Below are positions 21,961-29,978 of a stretch of DNA of 64,000 nt, piece after piece. The translations under genes and the position numbers were made by a program. Location: assembly GCF_016924655.1 (NCBI RefSeq), contig NZ_JAFFJU010000001.1, positions 372,001-436,000 of the forward strand, read 5' to 3'. The DNA is from Sphingomonas arenae. GTDB taxonomy: Bacteria > Pseudomonadota > Alphaproteobacteria > Sphingomonadales > Sphingomonadaceae. The notes beneath the pieces are model-generated. The model did not search any database and had not been told where the DNA came from. It saw nothing but the letters and a program-made list of their open reading frames with translations. The first letter of the stretch is position 1, and every line of letters begins with the position of its first letter.

Positions 21961-22342
21961 TCGTCATTTCTCCTGCCGCAATCGTTCGCGGCCGATCATG
22001 ATTATCCAAGGCAACAAAGGTGAACTCACCGGAGGCGACGAGCTTCTCCGCCTCTCCGTCCCGCTCCCGCGCAATTGCTTCCGCCCTCAAGCGCAGCGAC
22101 GTCCTGCCCTGCCGCAGCAGCTCGACATAGACTGACAGCTCATCCCCAACCGCCATTGCGCCGGGAAAGCGCACCTCGTCCGCCGCTACCAGGATCGCCT
22201 TGCCCTGCGAGTGCCGCGAGGCGAAGGAGCCGCAGGCGAGGCCCATCTGGCCCATCAGCCACCCGCCGAACACGCCGCCATAGGGGTTGGTGTCGGCCGG
22301 CATGGCGGTGGTGCGGATCACCGGGACCCGCTCGGTCGTCAT
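21953..22342 (-). CDS. Acyl-CoA thioesterase, YciA-type hotdog fold
   Basis: A 129-residue hotdog-fold hydrolase of acyl-CoA thioesters. The family pattern is visible: AMPADTNPYGGVFGGWLMGQ (the active-site aspartate/asparagine and the GG turn), ACGSFASRHSQGKAILVAAD, and VRFPGAMAVGDELSVYVELL. The protein starts one base beyond the E2 stop region and overlaps lpd by 8 bases, so its translation is coupled to E3. YciA-type enzymes cleave many acyl-CoAs including acetyl-CoA-derived ones. A role in trimming the CoA pool made by the neighbouring dehydrogenase is inference. Confidence 0.85.
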   Translation of the reverse strand: MTTERVPVIRTTAMPADTNPYGGVFGGWLMGQMGLACGSFASRHSQGKAILVAADEVRFPGAMAVGDELSVYVELLRQGRTSLRLRAEAIARERDGEAEKLVASGEFTFVALDNHDRPRTIAAGEMTNG

Positions 22343-22343
22343 G

Positions 22344-23660
22344 CTAAGCCACCAGCCCCAGCGGGCTCTCCACCAGTTCCTTGAACGCCTTCATCAGCCG
22401 CGCGCCGTCCGCACCGTCGATGGCGCGGTGGTCGAAGCTGCCCGTGGCGCTCATCACGGTGGCCACGGTGAGTTCGTCACCGAGCACATAGGGCCGCTTC
22501 TCGCCCGCGCCGATCGCCAGGATCATGGCCTGCGGCGGGTTGATGACGGCATCGAACTGCTTGATCCCGAACATGCCCATGTTGGAGATGCTGGCGGTGC
22601 CGCCCTGATATTCGTGCGGCTGGAGCTTGCCCTCCTTCGCACGGGCGGCGAGATCCGCCATTTCCTTGCTGATCGCCGAAATGCTCTTGGCCGAAGCGTC
22701 GGCAACGATAGGCGTGATCAGCCCGTTCGGGATCGACACGGCCACCGAAATGTCGGCCCTGCTGTACTTGATCAGCTGATCGCCGGCGAAACTGACGTTG
22801 CATTCCGGCACTTCGATCAGCGCCAGCGCGAGTGCCTTGATCAGCATGTCGTTGACGCTCAACTTCACACTGCGGGTCGCCAGGCTGGCGTTGAGCTCGC
22901 CGCGCAGCTTCAGCAGCGCATCGAGGCGCACGTCCACCGTCAGGTAGATGTGCGGGATCTGCTGCTTCGACTCGGTCAGACGCCGCGCGATGGTCTTGCG
23001 CATGTTGCTGAGCTTGACCGCTTCATGCGGGATCGTGGTCTCGAACGGCTGTGGAGGTGCAGCCGCAGCCGAGACCTGGGCGGCGGGGACCTGGGGCTGC
23101 GCGTGCGGTCGAGCCAGGGCTCCGCCAGCCGCCTGGCCGAGATCGGCGCGGACGATGCGCCCGCCCGGCCCGCTACCCCTCAGGGTGGACAAGTCGATCC
23201 CTTGCGCCTGCGCAAGACGGCGCGCGAGCGGGGAAGCCTTGATGCGGTCGCCTTCACTTGCAGCCGGAGACGCGGCCTGGGGCGGAGCGGCGGGGGTCTC
23301 GACCGGCGCAGCAGCGGTCGGCGCGGGAGCGGTTGCGGGCTTTTCGTCCGCCGCTGGCTGTGGCGCTTCGACAGCCGGAGCCGGGGACGGCGCGCTCGAC
23401 GCGGCGATGACGTCCTCGCCCTCCCCCGCGATCAAGGCGATCGGCGTTCCGACCTTCACCCCGTCCGTACCCTCGGCGACCAGGATCTTCGCAACCGTGC
23501 CCTCGTCGACGGCTTCGAATTCCATCGTGGCCTTGTCGGTCTCGATCTCCGCCAGGATATCGCCGGAGGACACGGTGTCCCCTTCCTTCACCAGCCACTT
23601 GGCGAGCGTGCCTTCCTCCATGGTCGGCGAGAGAGCGGGCATCTTGAGTTCGACGGGCAT
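22344..23660 (-). CDS. pdhC: Pyruvate dehydrogenase E2, dihydrolipoyl acetyltransferase
   Basis: Core enzyme that transfers acetyl groups from E1 to CoA. The 438-residue product starts [20 protein letters not shown]. The single lipoyl domain has Lys43 in [13 protein letters not shown] Pro/Ala-rich linker ([20 protein letters not shown]) leads to the peripheral-subunit-binding domain ([20 protein letters not shown]) and the catalytic domain, whose active site is near [14 protein letters not shown]. The E1 alpha/beta genes are not in this window. The frame is open 71 codons upstream, but the lipoyl domain fixes the start. It is divergent from uspA. Confidence 0.95.
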   Translation of the reverse strand: MPVELKMPALSPTMEEGTLAKWLVKEGDTVSSGDILAEIETDKATMEFEAVDEGTVAKILVAEGTDGVKVGTPIALIAGEGEDVIAASSAPSPAPAVEAPQPAADEKPATAPAPTAAAPVETPAAPPQAASPAASEGDRIKASPLARRLAQAQGIDLSTLRGSGPGGRIVRADLGQAAGGALARPHAQPQVPAAQVSAAAAPPQPFETTIPHEAVKLSNMRKTIARRLTESKQQIPHIYLTVDVRLDALLKLRGELNASLATRSVKLSVNDMLIKALALALIEVPECNVSFAGDQLIKYSRADISVAVSIPNGLITPIVADASAKSISAISKEMADLAARAKEGKLQPHEYQGGTASISNMGMFGIKQFDAVINPPQAMILAIGAGEKRPYVLGDELTVATVMSATGSFDHRAIDGADGARLMKAFKELVESPLGLVA

Positions 23661-23778
23661 GAGAAACCTTCGCGCGCGGGGGCAAACAGCGCCGTCGCTC
23701 AAAGACCATGCGCCGGTGCGGGTCAAGGCGGTGCTGAGCCTCCTTGCGTGTCGAAGCCGCTTCGCGCACGGTGAACCG

Positions 23779-24249
23779 GTGGACCAGCAGCAGACCCGCA
23801 CGTACCTCGTCGTGATCGACGACAGCCCGGAAGCACGGGTCGCCTTGCGCTTCGCAGCGAGGCGAGCGGTCAAGACCGGCGGCGCCGTGGAAGTGCTGGC
23901 GGTCGTCGAGCCGCAGGACTTCGTGCAGTGGGGCGGGGTTCAGGCCGCGATCGAAGAAGAGCAGCGGCTGCGCATCGAAGCCAGCATCACCGCATCGCTG
24001 GGCGAGATCGTGGACGCGGCCGGGATCGAGCCCAATATCATGGTGCGCGAGGGAGAGCCGGTCTCCGTCGTCCGCGCATTCATCGGTACCCGAGACGACA
24101 TCGCCGCACTGGTGCTCGGCGCCAGTCCGAGCGGCGACCCCGGCCCTCTGGTCAAGGATTTCACGGGGACGGACGCCGGCAAGCTACCCTGCCCCGTGAT
24201 GATCATTCCAGGCTCGCTCAGCGACGAGCGGCTGGAGCAGCTGAGCTGA
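23779..24249 (+). CDS. UspA-family universal stress protein
   Basis: A single-domain Usp fold of 156 residues. The GTG start gives [20 protein letters not shown], with the Usp strand [10 protein letters not shown], then [20 protein letters not shown] and the nucleotide-loop region [19 protein letters not shown], although the usual GxxGxxxxxxxxGS pattern is altered. The end PCPVMIIPG matches the family. The long open frame further upstream is antisense to pdhC and rejected. The gene is divergent from pdhC and convergent with the methionine sulfoxide reductase, with an inverted repeat in the gap. Family assignment is good, start is moderately sure. Confidence 0.85.
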   Translation: MDQQQTRTYLVVIDDSPEARVALRFAARRAVKTGGAVEVLAVVEPQDFVQWGGVQAAIEEEQRLRIEASITASLGEIVDAAGIEPNIMVREGEPVSVVRAFIGTRDDIAALVLGASPSGDPGPLVKDFTGTDAGKLPCPVMIIPGSLSDERLEQLS

Positions 24250-24277
24250 GACGGGAACAGTTGCGGCAACTACTCGT

Positions 24278-24339
24278 GCGCTCACCCTGAGCTTGTCGAA
24301 GGGTGACGAAGTACGCTTCGACAGGCTCGGCGTGAGCGC
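24278..24339. repeat. Inverted-repeat element, copy 1
   Basis: A left arm GCGCTCACCCTGAGCTTG(TCGAAG) and a right arm beginning CTTCGACAGGCTCGGCGTGA face each other across a short spacer and pair at 21 of 24 positions. The element lies in the gap between the convergent uspA and msrC genes, so as RNA it forms a long stem-loop that could end or protect both transcripts. The same motif occurs at 35589, 40869, 48528 and 56567, and in a variant near 61351. Confidence 0.85.
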
Positions 24340-24341
24340 GG

Positions 24342-24821
24342 CTACAGCACTCGCGCAAGCACTTCACAGAGCGCCACGCACCCGTCCTCGTCCTCTTGCG
24401 TGAAGCGCGCGACCCTTGGGCTGTCGAGGTCCAGCACCGCGATCAGTTCCCCATTGCGAGCAATCGGCACCACCAGCTCCGAAGCGCTCGCCGCGTCGCA
24501 GGCGATGTGACCCGGAAAGGCGTGAACGTCGTCCACCCGCTGCACCTGGAGAGTCTCGGCCGCGGCGCCGCACACGCCCTTGCCGAACGGGATGCGGATG
24601 CAGGCGGCACGCCCCTGGAACGGCCCCAAGACCAGCTCGCCTCCAACATTGCGGTAGAAGCCAGCCCAGTTGAGGTCGGGAAGCGACTCCATGATCAGTG
24701 CGGAGGCATTCGCCATGTTGGCGGTCGGATCGGGCTCGCCAGTCACGAGGCTCTCGAGCGCCGCGACGAGGTCGCGATACAGCTCGGCCTTGCTGTCGGC
24801 CTGAATGCGGAGGTCGTACAT
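24342..24821 (-). CDS. msrC: Free methionine-(R)-sulfoxide reductase, GAF type
   Basis: A 159-residue single GAF-domain enzyme that reduces free methionine-(R)-sulfoxide. The three cysteines of the E. coli YebR/fRMsr family are in place: Cys74 and Cys84 in AACIRIPFGKGVCG and Cys108 in PGHIACDAASASE, spaced close to E. coli Cys84, Cys94 and Cys118. The GAF core is seen in NWAGFYRNVGGELVLGPFQG and VVPIARNGELIAVLDLDSP. The ATG overlaps the arfB stop (ATGA), coupling translation. Cellular role: repair of oxidised methionine with thioredoxin electrons. Confidence 0.9.
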   Translation of the reverse strand: MYDLRIQADSKAELYRDLVAALESLVTGEPDPTANMANASALIMESLPDLNWAGFYRNVGGELVLGPFQGRAACIRIPFGKGVCGAAAETLQVQRVDDVHAFPGHIACDAASASELVVPIARNGELIAVLDLDSPRVARFTQEDEDGCVALCEVLARVL

Positions 24822-25231
24822 CAGTCGAGTTTCACCTTTGCTCGGGCAGCCTTGATCGCCCCGCGCCCCTTCTTGGCATCCACGCGCTTGGCCTTGGCAG
24901 CACGCGATGGCTTCGTGGGGCGGCGCTTCGCCTGCCTCACATGGGCAGCCGCGATCAGTTCCGCCAGCCGCTTTCGCGCGTCCTCGCGATTGGCTTCCTG
25001 CGTCCGGTAATTGCGCGCCGTGATGACCAGCTCTCCGCCCGTCGTCATCCGGCTGCCCGCCAAACTCTTGAGCTTGTCGTAGGCGTGCGGCGGAAGACCC
25101 AGCCGGAAGACGTCCACCCGCAGCTGGCAGGCAGTCGCGACCTTGTTGACGTTCTGCCCGCCCGGACCAGTCGCGGCCAGGAACTTCTCGGTCAGCGCGT
25201 CCTCCGGGATGACGATGTCCTCAGGGCTCAC
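24821..25231 (-). CDS. arfB: Alternative ribosome-rescue factor B (codon-independent peptidyl-tRNA hydrolase)
   Basis: A release-factor-like protein of 136 residues that frees ribosomes stalled without a stop codon. The GGQ motif is at 24-26 (AATGPGGQNVNKVATACQ). A basic C-terminal tail (KRRPTKPSRAAKAKRVDAKK) follows, as in YaeJ, and binds the empty mRNA channel. The start is GTG at 25231 (VSPEDIVIPEDAL); the upstream open frame belongs to another gene. Its start overlaps the rluA-like stop by 11 bases and its stop overlaps msrC (ATGA). Confidence 0.92.
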   Translation of the reverse strand: MSPEDIVIPEDALTEKFLAATGPGGQNVNKVATACQLRVDVFRLGLPPHAYDKLKSLAGSRMTTGGELVITARNYRTQEANREDARKRLAELIAAAHVRQAKRRPTKPSRAAKAKRVDAKKGRGAIKAARAKVKLD

Positions 25232-25889
25232 TTCGCCATTCCTCCGGCCATTGGTCCGGCAGGGGTGCAGTGACGTCGATGGTCGTCTTGCCCTCCCGCG
25301 GCACCACGAGACGTGAGGCATGGAGGAGCATTGCACCGCCCGGGATCCCGTAGATCCGGTCTCCGACGATCCCACCGCCGAACGCCTCGCGCGCGTGGAC
25401 GCGAATCTGGTGCGTGCGGCCGGTCACCGGGCGGAACTCGACCAGTGTTCGACCGTCGCGAACGGCGATGCGCCGCCAATGGGTGACCGCTTCTTGTCCC
25501 TTCGGATCCGACACCATCCGCCATCCCGCCTCCGCACTGGAGCGCTTGGTAAGAGGCAGGCTGATCGTGCCGCTCTCCTCTCCCACCTCCGTGCCGATCA
25601 GCGCCAGGTAAGCCTTTTCGACGCGTCGTGCCTCGAACGCCTGCTGCAGTTGCGCGCGAGCCCGCCGATTGCGCGCGAACAGCAGGCACCCAGACGTATC
25701 CTGGTCCAGCCGGTGCATCGCGGTGGGCGGCCGCTTGAACCCCGCCTTGAGCTCATCCAACCGCCGCTCCACGCTGTCGCCCCCGTGACGCGGGGTATCG
25801 ACCGGCAGTCCGGGCGGCTTATCGAGCACCAGCGCGTCGGCGTCGATGAAGAGGATGCGATCGGAAAGCATGAGGCGGGCGGGTGGCAC
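25221..25889 (-). CDS. RluA-family RNA pseudouridine synthase
   Basis: Converts specific uridines in rRNA or tRNA to pseudouridine. The 222-residue product has the family catalytic motif HRLDQDTSGCLLFA with aspartate near residue 62, and the later blocks PVTGRTHQIRVHAREAFGGG and GDRIYGIPGGAMLLHASRLV. There is no S4 domain, so this is the short RluA type (near 220 residues). A GGAGGGAGAAG ribosome site stands a few bases before the GTG at 25889; ATG six codons in is an alternative. Its substrate site is not decidable here. First of three overlapping genes. Confidence 0.88.
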   Translation of the reverse strand: MPPARLMLSDRILFIDADALVLDKPPGLPVDTPRHGGDSVERRLDELKAGFKRPPTAMHRLDQDTSGCLLFARNRRARAQLQQAFEARRVEKAYLALIGTEVGEESGTISLPLTKRSSAEAGWRMVSDPKGQEAVTHWRRIAVRDGRTLVEFRPVTGRTHQIRVHAREAFGGGIVGDRIYGIPGGAMLLHASRLVVPREGKTTIDVTAPLPDQWPEEWRSEP

Positions 25890-25946
25890 CTTCTCCCTCC
25901 CCTTTCAAGGGAGGAGGTTCGGCAGCGACTGATGCACCCAAGCAAC

Positions 25947-26032
25947 GATTCCGCCGGATTCCAGTCTTTTAGATCATATTAACCTTTTCCGGCGACACCC
26001 CGAATGGTTAATGCACGCTTCAAGGCCGTTAA
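25947..26032 (+). promoter_or_regulatory. ctrA control region: two GANTC sites and CtrA-type TTAA motifs
   Basis: GATTC (matching GANTC, the CcrM methylation site) occurs at 25947-25951 and 25957-25961. TTAACC lies at 25979-25984, an exact TTAACCAT on the minus strand (ATGGTTAA, 26004-26011), and GTTAAG at 26028-26033. In Caulobacter, ctrA expression is tied to GANTC methylation and CtrA binds TTAA-containing sites, so this arrangement fits autoregulation. This is known biology applied by analogy; the promoter start is not located. Confidence 0.65.
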
Positions 26033-26085
26033 GCTCGCGTAATACTCTATAGTGAGCCCAAAGCCGTTGAACGGGGGAAATCGAA

Positions 26086-26793
26086 ATGCGGGTGCTGCTG
26101 ATCGAGGACGAGCCGACGACTGCGAAGAGCATCGAATTGATGCTCGGGACGGAAGGCTTCAACGTCTATACGACCGATCTCGGGGAAGAGGGCCTCGATC
26201 TCGGCAAGCTATATGACTACGACATCATCCTCCTCGATCTGAACCTGCCGGACATGCACGGCTATGACGTGCTGAAGAAGCTGCGCACGGCCAAGGTGGG
26301 GACGCCCGTCCTGATCCTGTCCGGCATCGGCGAGATGGACAGCAAGGTCCGGGCGCTCGGCTTCGGTGCCGACGACTATGTGACCAAGCCCTTCCACCGC
26401 GACGAGCTGGTTGCCCGCATCCACGCCATCGTCCGCCGCTCCAAGGGCCACAGCCAGTCAGTCATCCGCACCGGCAAGCTGGCGGTGAACCTGGACGCCA
26501 AGACGGTTGAGGTCGACGGCAGCCGCGTGCACCTGACCGGCAAGGAATATGCGATGCTGGAGCTACTTTCGCTCCGCAAGGGCACCACGCTGACAAAGGA
26601 AATGTTCCTCAACCACCTCTATGGCGGGATGGACGAGCCGGAACTGAAGATCATCGACGTCTTCATCTGCAAGCTGCGCAAGAAGCTGAGCCTTGCATGC
26701 GGCGGCGACAATTACATCGAGACGGTTTGGGGCCGCGGCTACGTGCTGCGCGATTCCAACGAGAGCGAACTGCCGGAAGCGGCGGTCGCCTGA
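26086..26793 (+). CDS. ctrA: Cell-cycle response regulator CtrA
   Basis: Master cell-cycle and developmental transcription factor of alphaproteobacteria, OmpR/PhoB type, 235 residues. The receiver domain has the acidic pair EDE (7-9), the phosphorylation site Asp51 ([13 protein letters not shown]) and KPFHRDEL. The winged-helix C-terminal domain has [20 protein letters not shown] and [12 protein letters not shown]. The C-terminus ends with an alanine-rich tail (SELPEAAVA), close to the proteolysis tag style of CtrA. Regulatory motifs lie just upstream and a clear terminator downstream. Confidence 0.93.
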   Translation: MRVLLIEDEPTTAKSIELMLGTEGFNVYTTDLGEEGLDLGKLYDYDIILLDLNLPDMHGYDVLKKLRTAKVGTPVLILSGIGEMDSKVRALGFGADDYVTKPFHRDELVARIHAIVRRSKGHSQSVIRTGKLAVNLDAKTVEVDGSRVHLTGKEYAMLELLSLRKGTTLTKEMFLNHLYGGMDEPELKIIDVFICKLRKKLSLACGGDNYIETVWGRGYVLRDSNESELPEAAVA

Positions 26794-26816
26794 CACTCAC
26801 CTGCTGGCGGGAGCGG

Positions 26817-26845
26817 ACGGCGGGGCGGCAACGCTCCGCCGTTTT
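26817..26845 (+). terminator. ctrA intrinsic terminator
   Basis: ACGGCGG pairs with CCGCCGT around a 12-base loop (GGCGGCAACGCT) and is followed by TTTTT-CG beginning at 26842. It lies 24 bases past the ctrA stop. Confidence 0.8.
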
Positions 26846-27011
26846 TCGTTATCGGGCGAATGTCCGCTATGGCTGGAGAGCTACCATTCCTAGCGGTCGG
26901 TAGCCGCGTACAGCCAAGCCCAGCCTAGCGCCTCGCATACGAAGATGATGGGCCAGACCACTTGCGGCGGCCCCAAGCACTTTCATTCCACGTCATGGCC
27001 ATAGTTCACCA

Positions 27012-27039
27012 GTGTCCGCAATGGGTCGGACGCGGACAC
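27012..27039. repeat. Hairpin GTGTCCGC/GCGGACAC upstream of groES
   Basis: A perfect 8-bp inverted repeat with a 12-base middle (AATGGGTCGGAC). Similar TGTCCGC-AATGGGT strings are familiar from intergenic repeats in alphaproteobacteria, so this may be a degenerate repeat copy. It has no U-tract. Confidence 0.45.
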
Positions 27040-27099
27040 CGCGCCTGCTCTACAAGGTGAGCCGCTCGCGGAAACCGGCTGGAGCGCATGAACGCCCCA

Positions 27100-27167
27100 T
27101 TGACGGGTAGGAAAGCCCAACCCATATGCGCCCCGTCGCTGGCACTCCTGCCTGAGGAGTGCCAGCG
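27100..27167 (+). promoter_or_regulatory. groES promoter candidate with perfect CIRCE operator (HrcA site)
   Basis: CIRCE: CTGGCACTC, nine bases, GAGTGCCAG (27139-27165), extended one more pair each side to CGCTGGCACTC/GAGTGCCAGCG (27137-27167); the family consensus is TTAGCACTC-N9-GAGTGCTAA. Upstream, TTGACG (27100-27105) and CCATAT (27122-27127) are spaced 16 bases, a plausible vegetative or RpoH-type promoter that the operator would overlap at the start point. The hrcA gene is not in the window. Confidence 0.85.
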
Positions 27168-27204
27168 GAACCGTTCAACACTAGAGCAAAGAGGGGCTAG
27201 GCAT

Positions 27205-27519
27205 ATGGCTTTCAGGCCGCTTCATGACCGAGTTCTCGTCCGTCGGGTCGAGGCTGAAGAAAAGACCGCGGGCGGGATCATCATTCCCGACACCGCCAAG
27301 GAAAAGCCGCAGGAAGGCGAAGTGATCGCCGTCGGCACCGGCGCCCGTTCCGAAAACGGCACCGTGACCCCGCTCGAGGTCAAGGCCGGCGATCGCATCC
27401 TGTTCGGCAAGTGGTCCGGCACCGAGGTCAAGGTCGACGGTGAAGATCTCCTGATCATGAAGGAGAGCGACATTCTCGGCATTCTCGAGGGCGCCGCCGC
27501 CGTTCGCGAGGCCGCGTAA
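27205..27519 (+). CDS. groES: Co-chaperonin GroES
   Basis: Heptameric lid of the GroEL chamber. The 104-residue product starts [20 protein letters not shown], with the mobile loop [20 protein letters not shown] and roof region. The C-terminus [13 protein letters not shown] is slightly longer than usual. The true start is the ATG at 27205 with GAGGGG ahead of it; the open frame upstream is untranslated leader containing CIRCE. It is followed by groEL after 56 bases. Confidence 0.97.
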   Translation: MAFRPLHDRVLVRRVEAEEKTAGGIIIPDTAKEKPQEGEVIAVGTGARSENGTVTPLEVKAGDRILFGKWSGTEVKVDGEDLLIMKESDILGILEGAAAVREAA

Positions 27520-27572
27520 GCGACGCCGCAACCGCGAACTTTCGGAACATTCGAGATCAAGGAAAGGGTTAG

Positions 27573-29216
<1,644 letters not shown>

Positions 29217-29235
29217 GTCTGCTCCGCCGGACTGC

Positions 29236-29409
29236 TCAGTCCGACGAATTGGAAGGGCCGGTGCCTTCGGGTGCCGGCCCTTCTTCGTTGAGGCCGTTCA
29301 ACATCGCCTCGGCCTCGTCCAGGCGACGGTTTTCTTCCGCGGTGGGAGCTGGCGGTCGGTCATCGCTGCAGCCGGTGAGCAGGAGGAACAGGGGGAGAAG
29401 CGCCTTCAT
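29236..29409 (-). CDS. Small lipoprotein, 57 residues
   Basis: A short gene convergent with groEL. The minus-strand frame reads MKALLPLFLLLTGCSDDRPP, a signal peptide with the lipobox LTGC, then PAPTAEENRRLDEAEAMLNG and a Gly/Pro/Ser end (GTGPSNSSD). It ends at TGA. The lipobox and clean small frame support a real gene, and I recall similar short sphingomonad lipoproteins with an EEN-LDEAEAML segment. Its function is unknown. The groEL terminator hairpin lies inside the last part of the coding region. Confidence 0.75.
   Translation of the reverse strand: MKALLPLFLLLTGCSDDRPPAPTAEENRRLDEAEAMLNGLNEEGPAPEGTGPSNSSD
29253..29282. terminator. groEL terminator, inside the small lipoprotein gene
   Basis: AAGGGCCGG pairs with CCGGCCCTT (9 bp); four more weak pairs (TGCC/GGTG) close a TTCG tetraloop. 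CTTCGTT follows on the plus strand. It stands 36 bases past the groEL stop and, read on the other strand, within the end of the lipoprotein gene. Confidence 0.75.
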
Positions 29410-29441
29410 CCGATCAGCTTAGCAATTCGGCAGGCAAGCAA

Positions 29442-29471
29442 AAGGGCCGCCCGGTTGCCCGAGCGGCCCTT
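29442..29471. terminator. Terminator for the gene at 29500-29775
   Basis: AAGGGCCGC pairs perfectly with GCGGCCCTT around a 12-base loop. On the minus strand it lies 29 bases past the stop of the lipoprotein gene at 29500 and is followed by TTGCTT; on the plus strand CCGTTTTC follows, so it may work both ways. Confidence 0.75.
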
Positions 29472-29499
29472 CCGTTTTCGTCAGTGACGAACGTGGGGC

Positions 29500-29775
29500 T
29501 TACTGGCCCGCGACGTTGTCCTGGCCGTTGGCGACGTCCTCAGCCGCGTTCTCGACGGCAGCGCCGGCGTTCTCGAGCGAGTTGCCAGCAGCGTCCAGAG
29601 CGTTGTCAGCCGACGCGCCGAGGTTCTCGGTGCCAGCTTCCGCAGCGTTCAGGTCGGTAGCAGCCTCGGTCTCGATGGTGTTCTCGGTCGAGGTGGCGTT
29701 GTCGGCGGCGTTGTCCTGGCAAGCAGCCAGGCTGAGGCCGAGAACCGCAACAGCGGCAAGAGCAATCTTCTTCAT
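29500..29775 (-). CDS. Ala/Asn/Glu-rich small lipoprotein
   Basis: A 91-residue exported protein. The start MKKIALAAVAVLGLSLAAC is a clear lipoprotein signal peptide with the box LAAC. The mature part is of very low complexity (QDNAADNATSTENTIETEAA, DLNAAEAGTENLGASADNAL), rich in Ala, Asn, Glu and Asp with a heptad-like A-A spacing that suggests a helical rod. The frame is open 53 codons upstream, which is discarded. Function is unknown; the composition is reminiscent of small envelope lipoproteins. It is divergent from the ArsR-methyltransferase gene, and a terminator follows. Confidence 0.8.
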   Translation of the reverse strand: MKKIALAAVAVLGLSLAACQDNAADNATSTENTIETEAATDLNAAEAGTENLGASADNALDAAGNSLENAGAAVENAAEDVANGQDNVAGQ

Positions 29776-29946
29776 GATCGTTCCATCCCTATCAATCATG
29801 TGCCGGATTCTTTGCCCGGCACGGGGCTCGGCCCGCCGCATATTTGTGGTCAGGCCAGCGCGCGGATTTAGGCAAGCGAGCGGCGTCACGCAATCGTCAT
29901 TTGCGATGAATCGAGTTGCGCCCATGAAACGCACTCGAGAACGTTG

Positions 29947-29972
29947 ACGATATAAAGATATCTTTATATCGT
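29947..29972 (+). promoter_or_regulatory. 26-bp perfect palindrome, likely operator of the arsR/metF/metH operon
   Basis: The left half is ACGATATAAAGAT and the right half ATCTTTATATCGT, so the 26 bases are their own reverse complement. It ends 6 bases before the GTG of the regulator gene. TTGACG at 29944-29949 and TATCGT at 29967-29972, 17 bases apart, could be -35 and -10 boxes with the palindrome filling the spacer; the transcript would then start near the GTG, and no Shine-Dalgarno is visible, so a leaderless message is possible. The match to an ArsR-type dimer site is inference. Confidence 0.75.
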
Positions 29973-29978
29973 TATCTC

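Larger units (their letters stand above)
26794..27204 (+). other. Gene-free stretch between ctrA and groES
   Basis: About 410 bases without a convincing gene. It contains the ctrA terminator (26817-26845), a fragment AATGTCCGCTATGGCTGGA (about 26868) resembling degenerate intergenic repeats, a perfect 8-bp hairpin GTGTCCGC/GCGGACAC at 27012-27039, and then the groES promoter and CIRCE operator (27100-27167). An open frame running through part of it (27088 onwards) is in frame with groES but has no protein-like upstream portion. Confidence 0.8.

Noticed and set aside
22948-24249. 433-residue plus-strand ORF covering uspA
   Set aside because: Its first 275 or so residues are antisense to pdhC; only the last part is a real Usp protein, so the start was moved to GTG 23779.
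26868-26900. Possible small RNA or tRNA gene between ctrA and groES
   Set aside because: No cloverleaf or conserved stem found by eye; only short repeat-like strings.
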